This document shows positions 44,300 through 54,349 of a DNA stretch of 64,000 nucleotides, piece after piece. Origin of the DNA: Pelobates cultripes (Eukaryota; Chordata; Amphibia; Anura; Pelobatidae). How positions within the stretch are numbered: position 1 is the first letter of the stretch; every line of letters starts with the position of its first letter. The notes under the pieces are model-generated. The model was not told the origin of the DNA and ran no database searches. It saw only the letters and a list, made by a program, of their open reading frames with translations. The stretch is taken from NCBI GenBank assembly GCA_933207985.1, contig OW240914.1:207729915-207793914 (forward strand). The letters are read 5' to 3'. Both the position numbers and the translations under genes were made by a program.

Positions 44300-46335
44300 G
44301 CTATGAGGGGTAGCTGATGCTGCAACACCAGGTCGTGAGAGTTCCCATCCGGATCCAGAAGGAGGTCTTGGAATACCGGAAGTAAACGAGGGTAGTCTAT
44401 GGACAGTTCCATCAGCCGAGGGAACCATGGTCGAGACCTCCATAGAGGGGTGATCAAAGCCATCCGACAATCGTGGCGGACCAGTTTCGAGATCGTGCGT
44501 GCGATCATGTTGAATGGGGGAAAGGCGTACAGCAGACCCGGTGGCCATTCCTGGAGGAAGGCATCTGTCGCTATTGCAGCCGGGTCCGGCCTCCAACTGT
44601 AGAACCTCGGTAGCTGAGTGTTCAGGCGTGACGCGAATAGGTCCAACTGGAACCGGCCCCACAACCTGTTCAGGCACTGGAACACTGAAGCATGTAGATG
44701 CCAGTCCCCGGAGTCCCGTAAGTGTCTGGAATTCCAATCCGCCCCCGAATTGTCCAGACCTGGGATGTGTTCCGCCGTCACCGAAACGTTGTTGTAGAGG
44801 CAGAACTGCCAAAAATCCTTTGCCAGAAGCGCCAACATTTTGGATTTCGTGCCCCCCAGGTGATTTATGTAACGAACTGCTGATACGTTGTCCATCTTGA
44901 GGAGAACGCAACAATTCGCTCTCCCCGGAGCAAGGCTGCGGATCGCGAAGGCACCTGCCAGAAGTTCCAGGCAGTTGATGTGTAACGACTTCTCCGTGTC
45001 GGACCACCTGCCTCCTGTGGAGACGTTGCCACAACGAGCGCCCCAGCCGTGTAAGCTGGCATCGGACTCTATCACTACATCCGGGGCAGAACCGAAGATG
45101 GCTCTTCCGTTCCATGCCTCCATGTGCGCCAACCACCACGCTAGTTCGTCCCTGGACTCCTCGTCTAATGTTATCCGAGATTCGTATGAATGACCGGAGC
45201 GAAGCCGTGATCCCTTGAGCCGTTGGAGTGCTCGGTAATGCAGGGGGCCTGGGAAAATTGCTTGAATAGAGGCCGCGAGAAGGCCGATAATTCTCGCCAG
45301 TTGTCTGACCGACAAATCTGGAACACGGAGGGCCCTCCGAATTTCCTTCTGGATGGCTTTCACCTTGGCATCCGGGAGGAACAGGAACTGCTGGATGGAA
45401 TCTACTTGAAAACCCAGAAACTCTATGGACTGGGCAGGGACCAGGACCGACTTGCTCCAATTGATCAGAAATCCCAACTTCTGCAGAAGGTCGGTCGTCC
45501 ATCCCAGGTGTGTGAGGAGATCCTCTCGTGACTGGGATAAAATCAAGATATCGTCCAGGTAGATAATGAGGCGAACCCCCCGGGTTCGGAGGAATGTCAC
45601 CACGGGCTTCATGAGCTTGGTGAAGCACCAAGGGGCCGAGGAGAGACCGAAAGGCAGGCAGGTGAAGCGCCAACGACGCCCATGCCAGGTGAAGTGGAGA
45701 TAATCCCGGAACTCCAAAGCGATGGGGACCGTAAAGTATGCGTCCTTCAGGTCTAGCTTGGCCAACCAGTCCGATTGACGTAGGAGGTCTCTGAGGCAGT
45801 GTATACCTTCCATCTGGAAGTGTTGGTAGCGTAGAAAAGCGTTGAGTGGGCGAAGATTTATGACAGGGCGAACTCCGCCTCCTTTCTTGGGCACTAGGAA
45901 TAAATTGCTCGTAAAGCCTGGGGCGGCGAACGGCAACTCCTCTATAGCGCCCTTGGACAGCATCTCCACCACTTCCGTGGAAATCATCTCGTCTTGTTCC
46001 TGAGGGAGGGACAATTCTCTGGGGAAATAAAACTGGACAGGCATGGAAACAAACTCCAGACGGAAACCCCTTACACATTGTAAAACCCAAGCATCTGAGG
46101 TGATCTTTGCCCATTCTTGACAAAATAGGGCCAGTCTCCCCGCCACCCGAACTTGAGCGTGAGGGGAAGAAAGGGTACTCACCGTAAGGACGTCTGCTGG
46201 GGGTACCACCGCGGGGGTATCTGGATCCCCAGGCCCGACCTCTTGCCGGGAAGAAGGGAGGGGCCCTCTGTTCCTGAAATCCTCTCGAGGGAAAGAAGGA
46301 ACCTCTGGTTGCGCGGAATGCGCCTCGGAAACCAC
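44125..46335 (-). CDS. DIRS reverse transcriptase / RNase H / methyltransferase-like polyprotein (736 aa)
   Basis: RT spans about 120-320, with LDLKDAY (D195) and the catalytic YLDD box (259-262). RNase H (about 420-540) shows ESDASLHGWG (D425), INCLELLAG (E457), MDNVSAV (D482) and GLDNSGADWNSR near its end. About 555-665 carries DLFASRLN, DAFLQEW, YAFPPFNMI and ALITPLW, the methyltransferase-like domain found in DIRS and related elements. Catalytic residues of RT and RNase H are intact, with no stop. The first in-frame ATG is used; translation may start differently, since the frame overlaps the Gag frame. It copies the element RNA into DNA. Confidence 0.93.
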   Translation of the reverse strand: MVSEAHSAQPEVPSFPREDFRNRGPLPSSRQEVGPGDPDTPAVVPPADVLTVSTLSSPHAQVRVAGRLALFCQEWAKITSDAWVLQCVRGFRLEFVSMPVQFYFPRELSLPQEQDEMISTEVVEMLSKGAIEELPFAAPGFTSNLFLVPKKGGGVRPVINLRPLNAFLRYQHFQMEGIHCLRDLLRQSDWLAKLDLKDAYFTVPIALEFRDYLHFTWHGRRWRFTCLPFGLSSAPWCFTKLMKPVVTFLRTRGVRLIIYLDDILILSQSREDLLTHLGWTTDLLQKLGFLINWSKSVLVPAQSIEFLGFQVDSIQQFLFLPDAKVKAIQKEIRRALRVPDLSVRQLARIIGLLAASIQAIFPGPLHYRALQRLKGSRLRSGHSYESRITLDEESRDELAWWLAHMEAWNGRAIFGSAPDVVIESDASLHGWGARCGNVSTGGRWSDTEKSLHINCLELLAGAFAIRSLAPGRANCCVLLKMDNVSAVRYINHLGGTKSKMLALLAKDFWQFCLYNNVSVTAEHIPGLDNSGADWNSRHLRDSGDWHLHASVFQCLNRLWGRFQLDLFASRLNTQLPRFYSWRPDPAAIATDAFLQEWPPGLLYAFPPFNMIARTISKLVRHDCRMALITPLWRSRPWFPRLMELSIDYPRLLPVFQDLLLDPDGNSHDLVLQHQLPLIAWFLSGDLGLSQTFRSQLSDSSITPGPRVHGQLTDIHGDHGLVGAWNGQWIPYLHLCL

Positions 46336-47596
46336 GGCCGGGTGGACGGTTCCTGCTACGCCCGGCCCCTCCGAAAACCTTAGGCGCGAACACGCGCTTC
46401 ATGTTCGCCTGTGCCTTGTCAATAGCCGTAAAGGTCTTGACATAAGCACCCATATCCTTAACGAAGGACGTGCCAAACAGGAGACCCTCCTCAGTTGGAT
46501 CAGGCTCCGCCACAGTCATAGCGGCCAATTTAGGGTCGATCTTCAGGAGGATCGCCTTGCGTCTTTCTGTAGACATGGCCGTATTGGCGTTCCCCAGTAA
46601 GCAAATAGCTCTTTGGACCCAACCAACGGCCACATCCACGTCCAGGACGGAGTCCCCGGTCCTGGCAGCATCCAAAAGCTCGTAAAGCTTGGAAAGGGGA
46701 CCTAGGGTATCCAGGATCTTGTCCTGGCAGCTTTTAAGAGAGTGGTCAAGGCCCTTCTTGGGCTTCCATCCTGACTTATTCAGGAATTGAGCAATTTGCG
46801 GGTCAATGTCCGGGGTTTTGCAAGCCGCGCCCGGGAGGGACGGGCGTGGGCACTCGGCGCGCAATTTATTGCGGCCTTCCCTAGAAAGTGGCGTGCGGAT
46901 ACGCTTAGCCACATATTGGGCGATGTGATCTGGGGGAACCCACTCGGCGGACCGAGGATGACGTAGGTCGTCTGGGTCAAACAGGGGGTTGCCCTGCGGG
47001 TCAAGGATCGAGGTGTCACCCCCCGGGGGAGCAAGTGAGGGGCCCCGGGTATTGGCGGAGGACCCGGAGGGGTTCACGCCCGTAAGGGGCAAATCCTCGC
47101 CAGAATCATCATGATCAAAGGAGTCGTACTCCATAGCGTCGGACTCATCCTCCACACTCCGGTCGGTATCCGACCCAATATCATGGGCTCTAGCCCTTTT
47201 CCATAGTCTAGCCTTTTTAGCCCGGCCAGGGGCTCTTTTGCGCGTGGGGTGCGCGCTATCTGAGACCGCCTCAGGCGTGTCAGTCATGGCAGGTAAAACC
47301 TGCATCGAGGAGTGGGAGCCGACATGTTTGGACTTAGCCTTTGCCTTACGGGCTCCAGGCACAGTCTGAGCAGGGGAGAGGGCAGGGGTGGCCATGGGAG
47401 GTAAAATCAGAGAGTGCAGGGACTGGGAGAAATTAGAAGAGACAGCTCCCATGGCTGAGGCAATAGCCTTCTGAATGGAGGAAGCCATAGTGGCCTCTAA
47501 CATGGCTTGAAACTCTTGGGAGGCCATGGCACCATCAGTACTATCTAATTGGAAGTCCCCTGGGGGACCAACAGGCCCATCACCCCTATCCTGCAT
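46300..47596 (-). CDS. DIRS Gag-like protein (about 430 codons before the RT overlap)
   Basis: The ATG at 47596 opens MQDRGDGPVGPPGD. There is an alanine-rich helix (about 30-60), a basic RKRAPGRAKKARLWKRAR block (about 118-136) that could be a nuclear signal, and an acidic cluster after it. A helical region (about 250-400) and an R/G/F-rich segment (about 400-470) follow. No zinc knuckle is present, which is usual for DIRS Gag. The same frame does not stop where RT begins but stays open to 43346, through the recombinase. Whether Gag ends by processing, or a Gag-recombinase product is made, is unknown. The end given is approximate. Confidence 0.8.
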
Positions 47597-48296
47597 GGTA
47601 GTGACAGTGACAGAATAGACAGTGAGAATTTAAAGTAAAATAATAATGCAATGGCAATTATATAGTTACCAAACTGACTACAAACAAAGCAGGCTGGATA
47701 ACACCAGGGTGTTAGCTGGGAGAGAGAGGGAAGGGTTGATTAACCCACAAGGAAATTGAAAAAACAAACGTTTTGGCTGGTGTCCCCAGGGAGCAGGGCT
47801 ACGAGGTGGCCGGTCGCACGGCAGCACTGGGAGGAATACAAAAGACCGCCCCCAAAATGGCCGCCGCACGAGGAGGCACACGAGGAAAACACTCGGCGGG
47901 GGAAGGGGCTCGTGCACCCGCCCGCCGAGCCGACACGCTAACTGGAGTGAGGGAGGAGAGAAGCGTGTACACCGCCGCGGTCGCGAGGAAAATCGCGGCC
48001 GCGGCACAGCAGGTCGGGTCCCGTGCAGAAACACGGGTAGGAGAGGGGAGAGTGGAGGGGAGGGGTGGGGACCGCCCGGACGGGGCAGAGACACACCCGC
48101 GGGCCCAGAGGGGAGACACCAGCCGGGGAAAAACAAAATCAAAACATCAAACCAATATAAACAATAAGAAAACAAATAAGAGTAAAACAAACAGTATGAA
48201 AAATCATAAAATGAAACACACTGTAATACAAATTAAAATGGAATCACAATGCAAGCCAAAGATCAGAGAAACACTTATCTGTCTGAGGAAGCAGCA
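47597..48296 (-). other. DIRS 5' leader between right terminal repeat and Gag
   Basis: It holds a GC-rich CpG-dense block (47780-48120) followed by A/T-rich DNA. Open frames here (for example 47773-48336 plus, 47678-48190 minus) lack domain features and are attributed to composition. Confidence 0.6.
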
Positions 48297-48485
48297 AAGA
48301 AAGAGGGGGATTGTGGGAGACACAAGACTTATATAGCTACTTCCTATACCCTGTGATTGGCTACCTGTTGTGCCTATACAGTTTTTTTCTTCAGTTTTGA
48401 TAATATTTATATTTCTCTTTCTTTGCTGCTGAGGAAATAAAGAAAGAGTTATGCATAATATGAGCCTCCGTGTCTTTAATAAAAT
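48297..48485. repeat. DIRS right inverted terminal repeat
   Basis: Reverse complement of 42718-42905, differing by one A in an A-run and the GCTCA/GCGAG change. In the coding sense this is the 5' end. A TATATAAG at 48329-48336 (reverse complement CTTATATA) is a possible promoter element. Confidence 0.93.
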
Positions 48486-48568
48486 CAGTGTACAACCTGT
48501 CTATAATCAGTGTACAACCTGTCTATAATCAGTGTACAACCTGTCTATAATCAGTGTATATCCTGTCT
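48486..48568. repeat. 22-bp minisatellite, middle block
   Basis: About four units of CAGTGTACAACCTGTCTATA plus AT, continuing the array left of the DIRS. Confidence 0.93.
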
Positions 48569-49551
48569 CAGTGGCGTACTACACACAACCCATGGCGCCC
48601 CGGTGCGAAAACTGTTCTGTGCCCCCCCTCCCCCGCGCGTGCTTACTCTGCGCGGGCTGGGGCCGCAACACATGGCGGTGGGCACCCTGCGACCGCAGTA
48701 TGTACGCCAGTGCATGCAGATACACATACACATACACTTAAAGGACCACTACAGACACCCAGATCACATCAGCTCAATGAAGTGGTCTGGATGCCAGGTT
48801 CCTTCTAGTTTTAACCCTGCAGCTGAAAACCTAGCAGTTTCAGAGAAACTATGTTTCACTGAGGGTTAATCCAGCCTCTAGTGGCTGTCTCATTGACAGC
48901 CGCTAGAGGAGCTTCTGAGATTCTCACTGTGAAGTAAGTAATGCTTTCCTATGGGCGGTTTGAATGTGGCTCTTGCCGCGCATGCGCATTCGGAGCTGAG
49001 ATGCGGATCAGGGCGGAGAGATCCCCAGGGCCAAGGGAGTCCGGCGCTGGAGAAAGGTAAGTGCTTAAGACACACTCTCATGAACAGACGCATACACACT
49101 AGCTAACACACACACACACACACACTCAGTGACGGACATACATACTCACAAAACACACACTCACTAACAGACGCACACAAACTAACACACACACTAACAA
49201 AAACGTTTTTATTTTATTTAATCCCACCAGCCTCCTTACCTGTGGGGATTCCCTGGGGTCCAGTTGTGCCACTCGGCAGGCTGGTGGGCGTGCGAGGGAG
49301 CACTCTCCCCTGAGTGCTTCCTCTTCAGCTCCCTCGCGAGCCGCGTACTGATACCGGAGCCGGAAGATGACGTCATCTTCCGGCTCCGGTATCAGTGCGG
49401 TGCGCAAGGGTGCTGAAGAGGGAGCACTCGGGTGAGTGCTCCCTCGCGCCCCCGCATGACTGGCCGTGGGGTGACAACAGGGCCAGCCTCGGGGGGCCCC
49501 GAGGTGGCCTTCTCCTGGGGGGCTCCTGCGACACCGCTATGTACGCCACTG
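48569..49551. mobile_element. Non-autonomous hAT element in the minisatellite
   Basis: The ends CAGTGGCGTACTACACACAA and (reverse complement) CAGTGGCGTACATAGCGGTG share 11 terminal bases. Flanks TCCTGTCT (48561-48568) and CCCTGTCT (49552-49559) form an 8-bp target duplication, though this is minisatellite sequence so a match could be partly inherent. Inside are a T2 MITE fragment, a CA-rich microsatellite, CCAGCCTCCTTACCTGTGGG, TCCCTGGGGTCCAG and a 46-bp perfect palindrome (49349-49394). Confidence 0.85.
48738..49068. mobile_element. T2-type MITE fragment nested in the hAT element
   Basis: Starts TTAAAGGACCACTACAGACA (TTAA 48738-48741) and follows the T2 block order (CACCCAGATCAC, GACAGCCGCTAGAGGAGC, GCATGCGCATTC, GGCGCTGGAGAAAGGTAAG). 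The right end is missing. Confidence 0.75.
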
Positions 49552-49610
49552 CCCTGTCTATAATCAGTCTATATCCTGTCTATAATCAGTGTATAATCTA
49601 TAAGCAGGTG
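49552..49610. repeat. 22-bp minisatellite, right block
   Basis: CCTGTCTATAATCAGTCTAT and following units complete the array that starts at 42510. Confidence 0.88.
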
Positions 49611-50111
49611 GCTGTGCTGGTATATACACCACAGGAGGGTTTAGGGAGAACTGAGGAGGAGGTAGTAACAGATGGGTGATTTCCAGATCAGTGAGATTGA
49701 TTTTAGTTTGTGTTTTTATTTCACTCTCAATTGTGCTTTCCATAAATACACAATAGTGTGTTTGTTGTTCAGGGTCGAAAGTGCCGTTTTTAATCAAAAT
49801 AACAAATTCCTATAAGGGAAACTACTAAATATTGTGTTGTTGCCTTCCATTAGCCACATCATAGTTCCTTCACCATATTGTAAGTCAGAGGATGTAATAC
49901 ATTTCTGGTTATCTCTGAAACTAAACTAGTGCTGAAATACCTTCTGCTTCAGAATGAGAAACTGTGTTAGTTTATCTAAACTAAATTGGTCAAGATCCTG
50001 TTTGAATATTTTTAAATGTCAGGTTTATGCCAGAAGTATCCATTGTCACATTGAAACCATGATAAATATGTTTTAGAAGAACACTGTGATTTGTTCCCAG
50101 TTCCTAACGCT
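49611..50111. other. No gene recognised
   Basis: Unassigned DNA without visible structure. Confidence 0.5.
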
Positions 50112-50551
50112 TTAAAGGAGACCTGTCTCCAAGATTTTCTGTTTTTAGTTATTCCATATATTTACCAAATGTGTTTTTTGCAAGGTCTGTAAAGTAAATT
50201 AACAAATCCAAACTCATTCTGGAACTAGGCACCGATACCTTGTCTGTAATCATTGTAAATTACCTTTTGCCATTGAATATAGTTGGAGGAAGAGGAGAAA
50301 CTCTAGCATCGATTCTTCCTACTGTAGATCCCCTCTGCCCACTGGAGATCATCATAGAGAAGTATTGAGAGGCAGGACACTGTTATGACCTCACATTTGC
50401 TTTGAGCAGGGACACAAGTGAGTAAGTGAATCATCCTAGCTGATGTTTGTAGGTTGCAACCAAGGAGCATGATAAAAGAAAGGGGACATTCTTAACTCCA
50501 AGTGCACTTCAGCACACTAAAGTGTTTTATGGATTTGGAGTGTTCCTTTAA
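50112..50551. mobile_element. T2-type MITE, third subfamily
   Basis: Starts TTAAAGGAGACCTGTCTCC, ends TTTGGAGTGTTCCTTTAA, with TTAA on both sides (50112-50115, 50548-50551). The ends match only in the first nine or so bases, as in diverged copies. Confidence 0.6.
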
Positions 50552-51897
50552 ATGAATAGCAACATGTATTCTTAATGCTTATCTCCCTATTTTCAAGCTC
50601 CCATTGCAAAATTAAATGTAAAAAATGTGGTTATGGAGTAAATATATTTTACTTTCCTTTTTCCGGAGCTGAGACTCACTAGGTGCTTCCACTAATCCTG
50701 CCTCTGCTGACATAATCCTGCAGGCATTGCTTCTTGACGACAAGCACATGCACAATAAGTACTACACTCATCCAATCAAATGCCTTTCATAGGGAAGCTA
50801 TGAATTCAATGCTTCCTTATGATCAGCACTTGATGACGCTTGGCGTCAAACTCTGTTGCTGCGGAAGCACCCTCTAATGGCGGTCAGGAAGACAGTCACT
50901 AGAACTTTCCATAGCCCTACAATCAAAACATTGCTGTATCTACTAAACGACCGTGTTCTAGATTGCAGGACTAAAACGACAAGGGCACTGCACCAAGACT
51001 ACTTAATTGAAATTGAGTGGTCTGGGTGCCTGTAGTGCTACTAGTGCTAATTACATTTAAAAAAGGAGCATTTCACTCAGACCACTTCAATGAGCTGAGG
51101 TGGTCTAGGTGCCTTTAGTGTCCATTTAGAGCGTCTCTGTCACTTAGCAGGCTTTATTTTCAAATAATTTTTCACCCCTATATTTCTCCTTGTTAATTAA
51201 CTATTTTGTTTTTTTCTTAATATTTATTTCATATTAAAAATCAACAACATTTTATATAATGGGTCACACATAAATATAAACATACACTCAAAAACTTGAT
51301 CTAACCTAACACTAAATACAAAAAATACAGTAATACTTCACAGTACATACATTACATTTAAACACATCACCCCAACACCATGTGCCTTAATCCTTGTACT
51401 AATAGGTTTTAGTCCTGATCTATTTAACCATGAGCCCAATATTTCATATCTCTTTAAAGAATTAAAAAAGGCATACTTAGATCTTTTTCCATCCTAATCT
51501 GTAAGTGTAATTGCGTTTTGATTATGTCCCACGATAGATCACATGATTGACCTCAGTGGTGCGCTGAGGTCATTTTAAAAACAACAAAAGTGCGTGAGTA
51601 ATTAAAAAACTCATGTTTTTCCAAAACAGCTCAGGCCACTGCATATGTAAAAGCCAATTACAGGATTTGTATCTAATTTAACATTAGTCATATCTTTTAT
51701 ATGTTCAAAAAGCTTATTATAGGCTTTCTTAATATTTTTGAAATTAATCTTTCATTTTGAAAAAGTAGGGACTTATTTTTAATTTAATTATTTACATGGA
51801 TACCATAATGTGTTGTAAATGGAAAGTTTAATCTCAGTTGCAAAGTGAACTACCCCCACAGCCCATTAGTAAAAAGGATCCCACAGAAGGGCAAACC
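50552..51897. other. Intergenic DNA with degenerate T2 pieces
   Basis: 50740-51130 has TCATAGGGAAGC..GAATTCAATGCTTCC and two copies of the CAGACCACTTCAATGAGCTG/GAGTGGTCTGGGTGCC end block, relics of T2 MITEs. 51180-51897 is A/T-rich and unassigned. Confidence 0.45.
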
Positions 51898-51966
51898 CAT
51901 AGGCGTGCGCAGCCTATTGTATAAGGGTGTGTATCCTAAAGCAGAAACACACATGCCACGTATATA

Positions 51967-52008
<42 letters not shown>

Positions 52009-52520
52009 CACACACTGGTGTGTGTGTGAAGGTGCTCTGTGTGTAAGGGTGCTGTTATTGTGTGCTGTGTGTATGTGTAAAGGTGCTGTTAGTGTGTGAG
52101 GGTGTTAGTGTGTGCTGTGTGTGTGTGAGGGTACTGTGTGTAAGGGTTTTGTTAGTGTGAGGGTGCTGTGTGTGTAAGGGTGTTGTTAGTGTGTGCTGTG
52201 AGGGTGCTGTGTGTGTAAGGGTGTTGTTAGTATGTGTGTGCTGTGTGTGTAAGGGTGTTGTCAGTGTGAGGGTGCTGTTAGTGTGTGTGTGTGTGTAAGG
52301 GTGATGTATGTGTGTGTGCTGTATGTTTGTGTGTAATGTGTGGGGGCTGTTTAATTAATATCCCCCCTCCCTTCTTACCTTATGTAGGGAGGGGGGACCG
52401 TGCTCCTGCCTTCCCTGTTGGAGAGTGAACTCTAGCGAGATCTGAGCGCGGCAATGCTCCGACCGCGCGATAGGAACCCGGCGGAGCTGCTGGCAAGAGC
52501 TCCCCAGGTCCTTTGGACTG
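51898..52520. mobile_element. hAT element of the 13.7 kb family, right end lost
   Basis: It begins CATAGGCGTGCGCAGCCTAT followed by TGTATAAGGGTGTGTATCCT, which matches the reverse of the right end at 14895-14936. A (TA)n tract (51960-52000), a TG-rich microsatellite (52015-52340) and a GC-rich part follow. The second terminus is not found. Confidence 0.65.
52015..52345. repeat. TG-rich minisatellite (GTGTGTAAGGGTGCTGTTAGT units)
   Basis: Irregular units of 20-40 bases built from GTGTGCTGTGTG and AAGGGTG(C/T)TGTTAGT. Confidence 0.85.
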
Positions 52521-52529
52521 GCTGAGATC

Positions 52530-53850
52530 ATCAGTATTGAAAATCTTAGCCCGAAAAAATAGCTGTGGTGAAGCTAGCAGACCAGGGGATAGGTGAGTAA
52601 ATCTTTCTCTGAGCTTAGAAGCCAAATACTCAAAAGGAAGTGAAGGAATCAAGTGAGCTGTATGTATCCGAGGATAAGAGCGGTGTACAGATGGGATATG
52701 ACAGAGAAAGGTTCTAAGGAATGAGGTATTAAGGGCAGAACTGATAGGCTTCTTGCAAGTAGTGTTTTGGTTTTTTTTTTTTAATATGACTTCAGAGATG
52801 GGATAGTGAGTTGTTCTGCAGGAGGTTATTCTATAAGGAGAAGAAATGCAGGTGAGTGAGGTGTGGGTGCAAGAATGGGACAGTAACAGGGCATCAGCAG
52901 AGATGCAAAGCTGGTGCATATCTACTAAAGAGGGAGGAGATGTTAGTCCTGGAGTGCTTTTGTATGTAAGCACAAGAACTTTCATCCAAATCTTAAATGA
53001 AACAGGCAGCCAGTGTAGAGACTGTCAGAGGGGTGAGGTATACGTTGCAGGATGTAAGAGAAATTAGTCAGACAGAGGTGTTCATTATGGATTTTAGAGG
53101 GGCAATCTGGGTACTATTCAGTACGACAAGAAGAGGGTTAGGATAATCAAAGTGGGAAACAAGAATTTGTTTTAAAAGGTGAAAGCGACAGAATTTGGTG
53201 ACAGATTTTATGTAAGGGATGAAGGAAAGGCCAGAGTCAACAAACATACGAGGTGGTGTAAAGGTCATGATGGCTCCATTGACCTTAAGGAAACTGGACC
53301 AGAAGTAGCCATAGAAGGAGAAAAGAGAAGGAGTCTGCTCTTGAGTGGTTGTTCTATGAATCATATAGTCATCCAATCAGAAACAAAGGATAGGTTGTCA
53401 GTGACGCGATCTAGCAGACAGGGAGAAAGATTGGGTGAAGAGAGGCAGATTTGGGTATCGACCGCGTACAGTTGAAAGCTGCGGGATATCAGGTCACCAA
53501 GAGAGACAGTGTAAATTGAGAAAAGAAAAGATCCCAGTGTGGAGCCTTGAGGAACTCCAACCAAGAGAAGCACAGTAGGGAAGGAGGAACCAGAGAATGA
53601 GACCTTGAAGGAGTGATCAGAAAGGTAGGAAGAGAACCAGAAAAGAGCGGTGTTGCAAAGGTTGAGGAGAAGTGGATGATCAAGAAGAATATGTAGCGAA
53701 TATCAGGCTTTGGATTTGGCTCCCACAAAGTCATTAGTCAGGGTGGTCTCAGTGGAATGTTGGGAGCAGAAGTCTGTCTGTAGCAGGTCGAGTAAGGAAT
53801 TGGAGTTCAGATAGTCTATATTAGAACTTGAACAAGACTTTTACATTAAC
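52530..53850 (-). pseudogene. L2-like LINE reverse transcriptase region, heavily broken
   Basis: The minus strand encodes, in shifting frames, LNSNSLLDLLQTDFCSQHST-type text (53810-53740), then [20 protein letters not shown] (53573-53510) and [12 protein letters not shown], in which the catalytic YADD is changed to YAVD. Further on are LVFPPS-like text and, at 52985, MKVLVLTYKSTPGL, the usual L2 C-terminal KVL(L)LTYK motif. Wording is close to the copy at 12.9 kb, so both belong to one family. Multiple stops and shifts make it dead. Confidence 0.8.
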
Positions 53851-54345
53851 TTATGTTGCACAGGCTATGGCACATGCCTGAGGAATGGGACCTTTTCCCT
53901 AGTCCCTCTCCTCGACGGTTCAAACTCCAGGCTCTGTAGATCCACCCACTTCTATGGCATGGTGTCGGCATCATGACGCAGATGACATCGCGGTCAGCCA
54001 AAACTGTTGAATGCAAACTTTTGGGAAGGGGAAGTGTGGCTATAAAGTTACAGAGACACTCTTTATAAAGGGTTCCTGGGGCATAGGTCATTGCCCTGGT
54101 TTGGTTCATTTTTTGTTCCCAGTAATGCGTTCTAGTTCTCTGTGTATTTCTTGGCTATTCTGACTCTTAGGAAGGAGATAAAAAGGAGAGCGATAGAAGA
54201 TTTTAGTTAAAGATGGGACAGTCGCAGATGACAGAGATTGATTTAAGATGGGAGGGATGATGCCAGGAAGAAAGAAGAAGCTTAGAAACCTCTTCAGAAG
54301 GGTCGAGCAGAAACCGCTGGGAAGATACTAACAGGGTTACTTACT
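53851..54345. other. Insertion in or next to the L2 copy; unassigned
   Basis: 53851-54170 does not read as LINE and may be a separate insertion. 54180-54340 again resembles purine-rich reversed LINE text but cannot be assigned with certainty. Confidence 0.35.
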
Positions 54346-54349
54346 AAAC

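Larger units (their letters stand above)
42683..48485 (-). mobile_element. DIRS-type tyrosine-recombinase retrotransposon, apparently complete
   Basis: Inverted terminal repeats of about 188 bases (42718-42905 and 48297-48485) enclose three coding regions on the minus strand: Gag-like, RT/RNase H/methyltransferase and tyrosine recombinase. An internal complementary region lies at 43241-43343. There are no LTRs, no integrase and no target duplication, as expected for DIRS elements, which integrate a circular intermediate by site-specific-type recombination. All long frames are open and catalytic motifs intact, so this is a recent insertion. It lies within a 22-bp minisatellite. Terminal repeats differ mainly at GCGAG versus GCTCA near the ends. 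Confidence 0.95.

Noticed and set aside
43665..46685. Several plus-strand frames opposite the DIRS genes
   Set aside because: All lie antisense to well-supported RT, RNase H and recombinase coding sequence.
47678..48336. Overlapping 170-187 codon frames in the DIRS leader
   Set aside because: CpG-rich composition lowers stop frequency; no start context, domain or conserved motif is seen, and both strands are open.
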